A DNA stretch of 64,000 bases from Oligoflexus sp. (GTDB lineage: Bacteria; Bdellovibrionota_B; Oligoflexia; Oligoflexales; Oligoflexaceae): positions 1 through 64,000 of the forward strand of contig JACMOC010000050.1 in assembly GCA_014378195.1 (NCBI GenBank). Reading direction: 5' to 3'. Shown piece by piece: positions 33,168 through 41,612 of this stretch. The number at the start of each line of letters is the position of its first letter. The stretch's first letter is position 1. The notes beneath the pieces were generated by a model that worked only from the letters and a program-made list of their open reading frames with translations, was not told where the DNA came from and made no database searches. Both the position numbers and the translations under genes were made by a program.

Positions 33168-33764
33168 TTAAGGAGCAGGAGGCGGGGTGGTGACGCCACC
33201 CTCAGCGGGAATTGTCTCTTCCGCGGGGGCTGCTTCTTCCGATGGAGGTGGCTCGTCAATACCGGGTCCTGGTTTGGCTTTGACTTCTTCGTCGAGCAGA
33301 AAGTCGATCGAAGTCTTTTTGCCGATTACATCACGAATGTACCAAGCCTTGTCTTCTTTCACGACCGAGAGAGTGTTCTCCGTGGTTGTTTTCGGAGCCG
33401 TGTCGGCATTCGCGTTTTTGTCCGGACCGAGGTTTCGGTAGGTGAGAAGGAAGGTGATTTCCGTCTCACGCGGCGTACGGTCACGTCGTTCAACGACGGA
33501 GTAACGCTCCAGTTTGTAGTTCTGTTTGATGAAGGCGGCGGAGATGATATCGTCCGGCGCCTGCACCAAGGCGTTTTTAAGATTGCCTGTCGTGAGCTTC
33601 ATCAGATCTTGTTTCTGCTCGACTTTCGTCATGTTGAGCGAGATATCAAGATAGGTCTGAACGACTTGCTCGGGTGTCATGTCTTCCCGACCCGAACTGC
33701 ACATTTTGCTGCAACCAATTAGAATAAAAAAGCATAGCAAGGGAGCAAAGTTTGCGCGTCGCAT
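33168..33764 (-). CDS. Lipoprotein, NTF2-like fold (DUF4878-like)
   Basis: A 198-residue protein with lipobox LIGCSK, GGAGG ribosome site and a core that starts MTPEQVVQTYLDISL and continues with KQDLMKLTTGNLKNAL, TFLLTYRN and NTLSVVKEDKAWYI. This is typical of small SnoaL/NTF2-type lipoprotein domains of the DUF4878 group. The ~45 C-terminal residues are acidic and Pro-rich. The preceding gene's stop is 16 bases upstream, so the two form one operon. Confidence 0.65.
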   Translation of the reverse strand: MRRANFAPLLCFFILIGCSKMCSSGREDMTPEQVVQTYLDISLNMTKVEQKQDLMKLTTGNLKNALVQAPDDIISAAFIKQNYKLERYSVVERRDRTPRETEITFLLTYRNLGPDKNANADTAPKTTTENTLSVVKEDKAWYIRDVIGKKTSIDFLLDEEVKAKPGPGIDEPPPSEEAAPAEETIPAEGGVTTPPPAP

Positions 33765-33780
33765 TATAGGCGATCCTCCG

Positions 33781-34731
33781 TCATGGGCTGCTGGGACCTG
33801 GTGCCGCAGGAGGGTTGGCGAGTGCCGGTGCAGTGTAGTCCCATGCTTTCGCCGGTGGTCCGGCGGGAGGTGGGGCGGCTGCTTCGGGTCTGCTTAACGT
33901 CTCGTTTACGGCCTCAGGCTTCTTCACGTCATTGGGCACAGGAACTGGAACAGGCACGGATATAGTATCAGGTGGTACAGGCGGAGGTGTCTGCGTAGGA
34001 GTCTCCGGAGTTTCCGGAGGTGGGACTGTACCCTTCTTACGCATTTCCTCGACTTGTTTCCATTTCGGGATTCGAGGGAGTTCGCGCAGCACACCTTCGG
34101 GTGCTTTGGTTCTCGGGCCTCGTCTATCGTAATTATACGAACCTTCCGAATCACCCTGGAAGGGCTCTTTCGGTGTCCGACCGTTTTTGAACGCTTTCGG
34201 ATAGGCGATCTCCGGCGCCTCCATCACGCTTTTGAGCCAGCTTACAAAAGCTTTGACATCAGCCGGTGACGCTTGGATCAGTTCAGCACTTCCAAGTCTC
34301 TGCAGGGCATTCAAATCCCGCGTAACTCCGTAGAGCTTCTGATCCACAAAGAGGAGCGTTGGAGTAGTATACCCTGTTCTTGGTCTTAAAAATGTCGGAA
34401 CACCCTGGCCTCTCAAATAAGGCAAACGCGATCCCGAGGCACTCAGCTGATCCCGACCGAGATAAACCTTCACATCAAGGTTACGGTATTTCGCTAAAAA
34501 AAGAGCCGAGGCTATTTCCCCATCGGATAAGTAGTCCGTGAGCAGCCACACTCGTTTCCGGCCTGAGCCGATCAGATCAAGTATATTATGACGCAAATCG
34601 TCAAAGTTTGCAGTAGCCTTAAAATTAAATCCTGGAGTGCTTATAGGGAGCTGCGGCGCGGGAATTGGCTGTGGCGCAGCTGAGGCCGAGATCGAAAATA
34701 GGACCAGGAGAAAAAGTGTTTTGGAGAGCAT
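33781..34731 (-). CDS. Secreted phospholipase-D-like protein, catalytically degenerate
   Basis: A 316-residue protein with a signal peptide (LFLLVLFSISASAAP) and one PLD-like domain at ~35-165: NILDLIGSGRKRVWLLTDYLSDGEIASAL, KYRNLDVKVYLGRDQL, TPTLLFVDQKLYGVT. The catalytic His-x-Lys of PLD is replaced (VDQKLY), so hydrolase activity is doubtful. The last ~110 residues are Pro-rich and may span the periplasm. Operon with the following lipoprotein gene. A role as a non-catalytic scaffold is a guess. Confidence 0.6.
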   Translation of the reverse strand: MLSKTLFLLVLFSISASAAPQPIPAPQLPISTPGFNFKATANFDDLRHNILDLIGSGRKRVWLLTDYLSDGEIASALFLAKYRNLDVKVYLGRDQLSASGSRLPYLRGQGVPTFLRPRTGYTTPTLLFVDQKLYGVTRDLNALQRLGSAELIQASPADVKAFVSWLKSVMEAPEIAYPKAFKNGRTPKEPFQGDSEGSYNYDRRGPRTKAPEGVLRELPRIPKWKQVEEMRKKGTVPPPETPETPTQTPPPVPPDTISVPVPVPVPNDVKKPEAVNETLSRPEAAAPPPAGPPAKAWDYTAPALANPPAAPGPSSP

Positions 34732-35037
34732 TCACAGATCCTTCAGTAACTATATGTAACTATTGCGGTAAAGTGCAATTTCATGATTAATGTCATATTA
34801 AATTCAAGAATATTACCAAAGGTTTCGATACTTTAGAGGCATTTCTCTGAGCTTCCATTTTTCCAAATCTTAAGCCGAAGTCCGAGTCTTAAAAAAAGCC
34901 ATACTATCATGGACCCTGATAAGTTCGAGCTCTCTCTTCGTAGTGGCTGTGGGAACGGCAGATTATACGTCGGATGGTATCGTGGGCAGGAGGTTTATAC
35001 CGGGTCTACCTTCAAGCAGATAGACCCGTGTTTTAGC
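34732..35037. other. Non-coding stretch between convergent/divergent genes
   Basis: About 300 bases. It holds a hairpin CGGGTCTA/TAGACCCG at 35001-35028 just after the rsmB stop, which may end rsmB transcription although the T-run is poor. Otherwise I see no gene, RNA or repeat. Confidence 0.4.
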
Positions 35038-36423
35038 TTAAACGAGAGGTTCTTTCAGACGGACGATAAAGGCGCCAAAGCCATCCATATCATCCTGATT
35101 TCCTGCATATACCGCAAAAAGTTGGTCATGCGTCACGTATCGTTTGTAATAATCAGGCAGACGGCTGACCGGTGAAACAACTTCGATCTTATCGCCCATC
35201 TCTGTCTTGAGACGATGAAGGTGGGCTTCGGTCTCCTCGATTTCAAAGGAACACACGGAATAAACGAGCTCGCCGCCCACTTTCAGTTGCCTCAAAGCAT
35301 GCTGAATCATAGTCCATTGCTGCTCAGCCATCGACTCGACGAGTTTGATGGTCTTATGCCATTTGCCTTCGGGATGACGACGCAAAACACCAAGACCGCT
35401 GCATGGTGCATCGAGAAGTATCTTATCGAGCTTCTCCGTGGGCGTCCAGGTCATGAAATCTTCGTGGACCCAGTGAAGTTTTTTGAGGCCCAGTCGATCG
35501 AGGGTTTCTTGCGCACGCAGGTACTGACCGTGATCTTTTTCGACCGCAAAAAGCTCTATTTTTTCTTGGCCCAATTCGTAGATATGGGAAAGCTTGCCAC
35601 CAGGACCCGCACATGCGTCCGCGATCTTTTGATGGGCTTCGGGCGCCACGAGATAACCAATCAGCTGCGAGGCTTCGTCCTGAACCGTGAAATAGCCTTC
35701 TTGAAACATCTTGGATTCGGCCAACTGCGGTGGCTTCGTTAAACGCAGAGACGAACGAAGGGGGCGGCGCTCGCTCGTCAGTTTTTCTTCGCGCAAGAGC
35801 GTTTCTTGCAGCGTTGCCGATTCGGTCAAGGGTGTTTTCAGGCTGTTAATGCGGATACTGAAAGAGGGCGGTTGGTTGTTGGCCGCAAGCATTTGTTCCA
35901 TGCGTTCAAAACGGAATCGTTTCAGCCAGCGATCGACAAGCCATAGAGGGTGTGCGAATTGCAGCGCAAGATATTCTTTGGCTTTGGTTTTTTTGTCTGG
36001 TTTCGGGAAGTATTCGGCTCTTCGTCCAATCTGGCGAAGGATGCCGTTCACGAACGTGCAGGCCTTGGCTTGACCCTTTTTACGGACGTATTCCACGCTT
36101 TCGTTGACGGCAGCGCGATCGGGCACGCGATCCATGTAGTAGATCTGATAGGTGCCGACGATCAAGGCTGCGCGGATCTCAGGAGTCGAGTCATCGAGAT
36201 TACGCTTCGAGGTGTTCTGAAGTATCCAGTAGATTTTGGAATACCAACGAAGACTTCCGAACAAAACCTCCTTAATAAAGGCTTTGTCGAGGCGCGTAAT
36301 TTTCTGTCCGTGAAGGGCGTACATCTCGCTGAGAATGGTCTCAGGCTTACGTTTGTTGTCCATGACGGCAACAAACGCATCGAACGCAACTTCGCGCGCT
36401 AGGGACAGGGATGATTGACTCAA
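35038..36423 (-). CDS. rsmB: 16S rRNA (cytosine-967-C5)-methyltransferase RsmB
   Basis: Methylates C967 of 16S rRNA with S-adenosylmethionine. The 461-residue protein has an N-terminal NusB-like RNA-binding domain (~1-140; AREVAFDAFVAVM, RAALIVGTYQIYYMDRVP, FVNGILR). The C-terminal RsmB catalytic domain has motif I DACAGPGGKLSHI, the motif IV nucleophile region LDAPCSGLGVLRRHPEGKW and the motif VI YSVCSFEIEETEAH. The start is TTG after GGAG, 21 bases after the lapA-like gene, so probably one operon. Confidence 0.9.
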   Translation of the reverse strand: MSQSSLSLAREVAFDAFVAVMDNKRKPETILSEMYALHGQKITRLDKAFIKEVLFGSLRWYSKIYWILQNTSKRNLDDSTPEIRAALIVGTYQIYYMDRVPDRAAVNESVEYVRKKGQAKACTFVNGILRQIGRRAEYFPKPDKKTKAKEYLALQFAHPLWLVDRWLKRFRFERMEQMLAANNQPPSFSIRINSLKTPLTESATLQETLLREEKLTSERRPLRSSLRLTKPPQLAESKMFQEGYFTVQDEASQLIGYLVAPEAHQKIADACAGPGGKLSHIYELGQEKIELFAVEKDHGQYLRAQETLDRLGLKKLHWVHEDFMTWTPTEKLDKILLDAPCSGLGVLRRHPEGKWHKTIKLVESMAEQQWTMIQHALRQLKVGGELVYSVCSFEIEETEAHLHRLKTEMGDKIEVVSPVSRLPDYYKRYVTHDQLFAVYAGNQDDMDGFGAFIVRLKEPLV

Positions 36424-36444
36424 GTGTATACTCCAAACTCTTGC

Positions 36445-36801
36445 TCAGAAGTCTTTGCTATCGAGGCTTTGTATGGACGGCTCAGGCTGGGTAACCGGCT
36501 CGTCTTCTTTGAGAAAGCGTCTTACTCTTTTGTGAGGCTGACGGCGAGAACCATTTAGATCTTTTCGAAGCTTACGCAGTTGCATAGATTTGCGGATATG
36601 CTCAAGCGTGCTCATAACCGTGACTATTAAGGCGCCGAGGATGAATGCGCCCAAGTAAGCTACGAATCCTGGGACTCTGTAATCACCGAAAAACGGTAGG
36701 TTTATCGGCAATGCTTCCATGTTTCGGACGGAGAAGAATATGGCATAAATTAATCCGGCCAAGGCAACGAGACCTGTGAATATTCTACGGATTAAAAGCA
36801 T
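36445..36801 (-). CDS. LapA-like small membrane protein
   Basis: A 118-residue protein with two hydrophobic helices (FTGLVALAGLIYAIFFSVRN; VAYLGAFILGALIVTVMS) separated by a short NMEALPINLPFFG periplasmic turn. This is the DUF1049/LapA pattern; E. coli LapA acts with LapB in LPS quality control. The C-terminus is basic and then acidic. No lapB neighbour is seen. AGAGGAATC precedes the ATG. Confidence 0.7.
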   Translation of the reverse strand: MLLIRRIFTGLVALAGLIYAIFFSVRNMEALPINLPFFGDYRVPGFVAYLGAFILGALIVTVMSTLEHIRKSMQLRKLRKDLNGSRRQPHKRVRRFLKEDEPVTQPEPSIQSLDSKDF

Positions 36802-36846
36802 GTAGATTCCTCTTCTTACTGAGTGGCTGACCAGTTAATGTCCAAT

Positions 36847-36938
36847 AGAAAGGGCCCCTTTTCTTTCCTGACGGATTTTGCTCCGCAAAAACAGAAAGGG
36901 CCCCTTTTCTTTCCTGACGGATTTTGCTCCGCAAAAAC
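36847..36938. repeat. 46-bp tandem direct repeat (two copies)
   Basis: Two exact head-to-tail copies of a 46-bp unit (36847-36892 and 36893-36938) lie between the lapA-like gene and rpsA. Each unit contains a GGGCCCCTTTT box and a hairpin TTTTGC-TCC-GCAAAA. The 3' copy is followed by a diverging AGAAAAGGCCC start of a third unit. The sequence looks like terminator-like hairpins that have been duplicated. Confidence 0.8.
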
Positions 36939-36944
36939 AGAAAA

Positions 36945-36968
36945 GGCCCGGTTGAATATAACCGGGCC
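36945..36968 (-). terminator. Rho-independent terminator (second after rpsA)
   Basis: GGCCCGGTT (36945-36953) and AACCGGGCC (36960-36968) form a perfect 9-bp stem. On the minus strand it is followed by TTTT. It lies downstream of the first rpsA terminator, adjacent to the tandem repeat. Confidence 0.8.
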
Positions 36969-36990
36969 CAAGCAATTCAATCTAGTTTTT

Positions 36991-37016
36991 AAAAAGCCCG
37001 GACTTACGTCCGGACC
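36991..37016 (-). terminator. Rho-independent terminator of rpsA
   Basis: On the minus strand GTCCGGAC-GTAA-GTCCGGGC is followed by TTTTTAA, 8 bases after the rpsA stop codon. Confidence 0.9.
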
Positions 37017-37023
37017 TGTAAAA

Positions 37024-38784
37024 TTAGATCTTTTGTTCTTCTTTTGCTTTTGCTTTCGCAAAGGCATCGGCCAAGCCGGTTTTTGGTTCAGCAACGTTGC
37101 TGATGTATTGGCTAAGCTCAGCGCCTTGAAGTTGTTTCAAGAGAGCTTTGCGAGACAAGGAGAACTTACGTTCTTCGTGATCGCTGGCGAGAATGATGAA
37201 TTCAATCTCGTCGCCTTCTTTAACGACATCTTCAACCTTCGCGACGACTTCGTCAGCGAGTTCGCTGATGTGAACCATACCTTCGATACCAGGAGCGAGC
37301 TCAACAAATGCACCGAAATCAACGATTTTAGTGACTTTGCCTTTGCCTTTGGTGCCTGGGACGAGGTCACGGGCAGCTTTGACCCAAGGATCTTCACCGA
37401 GTTGTTTGATACCAAGCGAGAAGCGCTCGTTCTCAGCATCGATCTGGAGGATCTTCGCTTCGAGTTCGTCGCCTTTTTTGAACAGGTCACCAGGGTGATT
37501 GATGCGGTCTGTCCAAGAAATGTCGCTGATGTGGATCAAGCCATCGATGCCGTCTTCGATGCCAACAAAGATACCGAAATCAGTGATATTTCGGATTTTG
37601 CCCTGGATAATATCGCCTTCTTGGTATTTCTCGCGAACGATATCCCAAGGATTCGGCTCGATTTGTTTCATGCCGAGGCTAATGCGACGGTTTTCAGTGT
37701 CAATCGCGAGGATGACAACTTCAACTTCGTCGCCAACTTGAACGACTTTAGACGGGTGCTTGATGCGTTTCGACCAAGACATTTCGCTGATGTGGATCAA
37801 GCCTTCAACGCCCTGTTCCATTTCAACAAATGCGCCGTAGTCTGTAAGGCTAACAACGGTGCCTTTGACGCGTGCATTGACTTGATAGCGTTCGCCAACA
37901 GTCAACCATGGGTCATTTTGCAGTTGTTTGTAGCCCAAAGATACGCGCTGACGGCTTTCGTCGTAGCTGAGTACCTTGACTTCGATTTCTTGACCAACTT
38001 CGAACATTTGCGAAGGATGGTTGATGCGGCCCCAAGACATATCGGTGATGTGGAGGAGACCGTCGATGCCGCCGAGATCAATGAAGGCGCCGTAATCAGT
38101 GATATTTTTGACGATACCCTTGAGAACTGCGTTTTCTTTGAGGTGGGACAAAGTTTCGCTACGAAGCTTCTCGCGGTCTTGCTCAAGCAATACGCGACGG
38201 CTCAGTACGATGTTTCCACGTTTTTTGTTGAATTTGATGATCTTGAAGCTGAGTTTGTTGCCAATCAGCTTGTCGAGGTTGCGTACAGGACGCAAGTCAA
38301 CTTGCGAACCTGGAAGGAACGCCTTAACGCCGATATCAACCGAGAGACCGCCTTTGACGCGTGCAATAACACGGCCTTCGACGATTTCAGATTTCTCATA
38401 TGCGTCAGAGATGCGGTCCCAAGCGCGGAACATTTCTGCTCGCTCGCGACTAAGAACCATCTCGCCTTCATTGTCTTCGAAGGAGTCGAGATAAACTTCA
38501 ATTGTATCGCCTTCGCTTACGCCAAAAGAGCCGTCTGCGAGGAAGAATTCAGACTTAGGTATTTCGCCTTCAGACTTGTGACCGATGTCGACAATGACTG
38601 AGTCATCTGTGAAACGAACGACGCGACCGCTAACGATCGAACCTTCTTTCACGGAAGCAGAACCTGCCTCGTCCAGTAGGTCGGCAAATTCTTGGCTTTG
38701 GCTTTTTTGGTGATCAAAATCAGTGTCTTCGTCTTCCCAACTGATTTTACCGATACCTGCAAGCTTGGAATCTTGTAGTTGCAT
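37024..38784 (-). CDS. rpsA: 30S ribosomal protein S1
   Basis: A 586-residue protein with six S1 OB-fold repeats, including [29 protein letters not shown]-type blocks in repeats 3-6 (I quote only parts). It starts [16 protein letters not shown]. The ATG at 38784 has AGGAG upstream, and an in-frame upstream extension to 38874 lies in the promoter. It binds mRNA on the 30S subunit and helps initiate translation. Typical S1 proteins are ~550-600 residues, so this is full length. Two terminators follow on the minus strand. Confidence 0.95.
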   Translation of the reverse strand: MQLQDSKLAGIGKISWEDEDTDFDHQKSQSQEFADLLDEAGSASVKEGSIVSGRVVRFTDDSVIVDIGHKSEGEIPKSEFFLADGSFGVSEGDTIEVYLDSFEDNEGEMVLSRERAEMFRAWDRISDAYEKSEIVEGRVIARVKGGLSVDIGVKAFLPGSQVDLRPVRNLDKLIGNKLSFKIIKFNKKRGNIVLSRRVLLEQDREKLRSETLSHLKENAVLKGIVKNITDYGAFIDLGGIDGLLHITDMSWGRINHPSQMFEVGQEIEVKVLSYDESRQRVSLGYKQLQNDPWLTVGERYQVNARVKGTVVSLTDYGAFVEMEQGVEGLIHISEMSWSKRIKHPSKVVQVGDEVEVVILAIDTENRRISLGMKQIEPNPWDIVREKYQEGDIIQGKIRNITDFGIFVGIEDGIDGLIHISDISWTDRINHPGDLFKKGDELEAKILQIDAENERFSLGIKQLGEDPWVKAARDLVPGTKGKGKVTKIVDFGAFVELAPGIEGMVHISELADEVVAKVEDVVKEGDEIEFIILASDHEERKFSLSRKALLKQLQGAELSQYISNVAEPKTGLADAFAKAKAKEEQKI

Positions 38785-38845
38785 GATTAGTGTTAACTCC
38801 TGATATTGTCCGCCCATCGGACATATTTTTCGCTTAGAGCTTGAA

Positions 38846-38874
38846 TCGTTAACATGGAGCCCTGTAAAAGTCAA
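38846..38874 (-). promoter_or_regulatory. Putative rpsA promoter
   Basis: On the minus strand TTGACT (38869-38874) and TAACGA (38846-38851) are separated by 17 bases, a sigma70-like arrangement about 60 bases before the rpsA start. Confidence 0.55.
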
Positions 38875-38942
38875 TGAAAGCGCGCTAAGATACGGACTAC
38901 TGTGAATCGGATAATACTCACACGACGAGACAGGAAAATAAG

Positions 38943-40001
38943 ATGATTTTCAAGCGGATGAATCGCAGCATTTATGGAGCCAGCCTCCTCACACTTTTGA
39001 CCTATCTTGCCCCTGTCGCGCACGCTGCGGATGCCCTGCCTCCGAGTGCCGTCGAGACACCGCAAACCTGTGCCCCTGTCAAAGGTCCTTCGCCAGATCT
39101 CAGCCGATCGGAAGTGTATAAAGGGCTGCCCTTTCAGCCAGGCGAGGAAGTTCGGTACATCCTCAAATATGGCGCTCTCAAAGTCCATGTTGGTTATGGC
39201 TATCTTAGAGTCCAGGCGCCGATCAAACAGCAGATCAAAACCCTCGGTGGCGACGGCAAAGTGCTTGAGGAAAGTCGCTGGCATCGCATTTTCTCAGCCG
39301 AAGCCTATACCGGTGATTGGTACAAATATATCTTCGCGGGTCGCGACAGCCTTCAATCGTTCGTTCGTCCTTGGGACGGTAGCGTGACAAAGTTTTATAT
39401 CAATCAAAAGGAAGAAAAACCGTTCGTACGAAATTTCATAGCCGAAAAATGGCTTGATTTTGACCACTCGAATTGCGTTGTGACCCAGAAGTTTGTCGAT
39501 CACAAAAAGAATAAAGAGGAGATCACGACGAGCATGATCGACCCGGGCGCGGTCGATGCCATGTCAGCGGCTTATAAATTGAGAACTTTTAACTACACAC
39601 TCAGCAAGACCGAGCGTTTCCTGGTGTATACGTCGGAGAAAAACTGGTGGCTCGAAGCTACGCCCGTCGCGAAGGAATCCATCGTGACCGCGATCGGTAC
39701 GCATGATGCCTACAAACTTGAAGTGAAGACATATCTCGGTAAGGAATTGCAGCAGCGCGGAAGCCTGTTTGTTTGGGTCGCGATCAATCACCCCAATCAT
39801 CCTATTCTCCGCATCCAAGGGGAAGTGACATTTGGCGGCATCTATACAGAGATCGACCGTTACACACCCGGAATACCGCTAGATGGCTCAGTGACAGCTC
39901 CGCCTGTTCCGATTGGAGCGCCGGCTGTACCGCCGGCACCAACGACTCCGGTGCCAGCAGAAACGCCAGCACCGAAAGCTGTCAAACACAAGAAAAAATA
40001 A
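38943..40001 (+). CDS. DUF3108 periplasmic protein
   Basis: A 352-residue protein with a signal peptide ([16 protein letters not shown]). It has a beta-rich core with [21 protein letters not shown], a recognisable opening of DUF3108 proteins, followed by [21 protein letters not shown] and DMT-like strands. The C-terminal 40 residues are Pro/Ala-rich and end in HKKK. Function of the family is not known. AGGAAAATAAG precedes the ATG, and it is divergent from rpsA. Confidence 0.7.
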   Translation: MIFKRMNRSIYGASLLTLLTYLAPVAHAADALPPSAVETPQTCAPVKGPSPDLSRSEVYKGLPFQPGEEVRYILKYGALKVHVGYGYLRVQAPIKQQIKTLGGDGKVLEESRWHRIFSAEAYTGDWYKYIFAGRDSLQSFVRPWDGSVTKFYINQKEEKPFVRNFIAEKWLDFDHSNCVVTQKFVDHKKNKEEITTSMIDPGAVDAMSAAYKLRTFNYTLSKTERFLVYTSEKNWWLEATPVAKESIVTAIGTHDAYKLEVKTYLGKELQQRGSLFVWVAINHPNHPILRIQGEVTFGGIYTEIDRYTPGIPLDGSVTAPPVPIGAPAVPPAPTTPVPAETPAPKAVKHKKK

Positions 40002-40889
40002 TTAGAGTCCCGCTTCCGCCATGGCCTCGATAGCGCTCTTTTGAGCGGTATTGAGGTCTTTTTTTACGTCGAGATCAACAACAGCATAGAGATCGCCCTG
40101 ACCCTGCGCCGTAGCAAAACCGAGACCTTTTAAACGAACCTTTGTGCCCGCTTTAACACCGGCGGGAATTTTGATCTTCTTTTCCCCTTCCGGCGTGATC
40201 ACGGATTTACTCGCTCCTAAAAAGGCTTCGGATACCTTCAGGCTCAACGTCACTTCGATATTATCGTCTACGCGTTTGAACTCAGGATGCTCAAGTACAC
40301 TAACAATGATGAATAGATCACCCGGCTGGCCGCCGCCACGTGAGGGCGCACCGCGTCCTGGGATTCTCAACTTCACTCCGGATTTGACTCCTTTCGGAAT
40401 CTTAACCGTCATTTCCCGTTCCGTACCGTCAGTGAGTTTGAAGGAAATGGGTTTCTCCACGCCTTTATAAGCATCTAGGAAACCGATGCTCACAGGGAAT
40501 TCCACATCCTGGCCTTTGGCGGGTGCCTGGCCGAATCCTCCTGCGCGCCCCGCTCCGCCTTGACCACCAAACATGCTTGAGAAAAAGCTATTGCGACCGC
40601 CGAGGCCCATCTCATCGAAAATCGACGAGAAGTCGGTGCCACGGAAGATATCTTCAGAGCTGTACTGCTGATGGAAGCGGCTATCACCAACCGTATCGTA
40701 CTGGCGTTTTTTATCCGCATCCGAAAGTACGGCGTAAGCTTCATTGATCTTCTTGAATTTCTCTTCCGCTGTTTTGTCATCGGGATTACGGTCAGGGTGG
40801 TACTGCATCGCCAACTTGCGATACGCCTTTTTGATTTCGGCTTCGCTTGCTGTCTTGGCCACTCCAAGTAAATCGTAATAATTGTCCAC
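40002..40889 (-). CDS. DnaJ-type co-chaperone (CbpA-like)
   Basis: A 295-residue protein. An N-terminal J domain ([20 protein letters not shown], with the HPD motif in [11 protein letters not shown]) is followed by a G/F-rich region with [18 protein letters not shown] and the two C-terminal DnaJ substrate-binding domains (SDLFIIVSV...; [16 protein letters not shown]). It lacks the zinc-finger CxxCxGxG repeats, which separates CbpA/DjlA-like proteins from DnaJ. The start is GTG at 40889; a TTG at 40934 would lie inside the promoter -10. Works with DnaK. Confidence 0.85.
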   Translation of the reverse strand: MDNYYDLLGVAKTASEAEIKKAYRKLAMQYHPDRNPDDKTAEEKFKKINEAYAVLSDADKKRQYDTVGDSRFHQQYSSEDIFRGTDFSSIFDEMGLGGRNSFFSSMFGGQGGAGRAGGFGQAPAKGQDVEFPVSIGFLDAYKGVEKPISFKLTDGTEREMTVKIPKGVKSGVKLRIPGRGAPSRGGGQPGDLFIIVSVLEHPEFKRVDDNIEVTLSLKVSEAFLGASKSVITPEGEKKIKIPAGVKAGTKVRLKGLGFATAQGQGDLYAVVDLDVKKDLNTAQKSAIEAMAEAGL

Positions 40890-40930
40890 GGTTAAACCCC
40901 TTTGATAACCTAACTGCCTTATCTCCTTAG

Positions 40931-40960
40931 TCAATATGTGTTCGGACCTCTGAAAGTCAA
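40931..40960 (-). promoter_or_regulatory. Putative dnaJ-like gene promoter
   Basis: On the minus strand TTGACT (40955-40960) is followed after 18 bases by TATTGA (40931-40936), close to sigma70 consensus. It also argues that translation begins at GTG 40889, not within the -10. Confidence 0.6.
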
Positions 40961-41001
40961 GTGATGAACATTTCGAATTGCACCCAAGGGATAAGAGGAA
41001 A

Positions 41002-41010
41002 TGGTATAAT
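41002..41010 (+). promoter_or_regulatory. Extended -10 promoter element
   Basis: TGGTATAAT (41002-41010), a perfect extended -10, lies 33 bases before the ATG at 41044. No -35 hexamer is needed for this class. Confidence 0.6.
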
Positions 41011-41043
41011 TATGAGGTTTTTCCACCTTCGAGAGAGGACTGC

Positions 41044-41514
41044 ATGGGTCATAGAACGCGCATTGCGCTGCTGCTTATCAGTGTAGCCTCAGTGTGTGCT
41101 TGTCTTGGCTATACCGCGTACCATCAGTTTTATCAGCGTGGTGTGGAAGCCGAGGCGAAACTGATGATGAGTTATGCCCATACCCTCGAACGCGTTTATA
41201 AGTTGGAAAATAGACATTTCATTTATTGGGACGCGCTTTATGGGGCGACAGAAAACGGCAACGATAACTGCCTGCAACCGGAAGCCGCAGCGGAAGTAGG
41301 GTTCATCGTTCCGGGTTGTCACCGTGCGAGCGCATTGATACCGCGCTTCGCCTATCGCATCGTCTCCGAGTCCCAAGGCGAGCGTTACCGTATCGAAGCC
41401 GTTTCAGGAAGTGACAAGGCCGGAAAGAGCTATGTTTGTTTTAATTCTTCGGGCCATGAGCTTTGGCAAAGTTCGCAAAACATGGAATTTACTCAAGTCG
41501 TTTCCTGCTGGTAA
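41044..41514 (+). CDS. Membrane-anchored pilin-like small protein
   Basis: A 156-residue protein (ATG 41044 after GAGAGGA). It has one N-terminal hydrophobic helix (IALLLISVASVCACLGYTAY) followed by a soluble domain with LMMSYAHTLERVYKLENRHF and several Cys (NCLQPE, PGCHRAS, YVCFNS, VSCW). The placement of the helix and a Tyr/Glu-rich region resembles minor pseudopilins, but no prepilin cleavage site is seen. Function unknown. Read upstream of the CheA-like kinase gene. Confidence 0.55.
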   Translation: MGHRTRIALLLISVASVCACLGYTAYHQFYQRGVEAEAKLMMSYAHTLERVYKLENRHFIYWDALYGATENGNDNCLQPEAAAEVGFIVPGCHRASALIPRFAYRIVSESQGERYRIEAVSGSDKAGKSYVCFNSSGHELWQSSQNMEFTQVVSCW

Positions 41515-41612
41515 GTCTCGCTCAGTCTCCGTCCTTGTCAAGATTTTCTCAATGAATTTGCTCCAGGGGCCGAAACCCTAAGTGACGCAAAACATTTTTT
41601 CACTTGGCAGAT

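Noticed and set aside
35001-35028. Terminator for rsmB
   Set aside because: The 8-bp stem is good but no T-tract follows it on the minus strand, so I record only a hairpin in the spacer.
36847-36938. CRISPR-like array
   Set aside because: Only two directly adjacent copies without spacers; a tandem duplication, not a CRISPR array.
36823-38601. A 592-codon plus-strand open frame opposite rpsA
   Set aside because: It is a by-product of codon bias in the S1 gene: it lies exactly opposite rpsA, has no domain, and its sequence mirrors the S1 repeats (for example repeated FAFG/NDIxR patterns).
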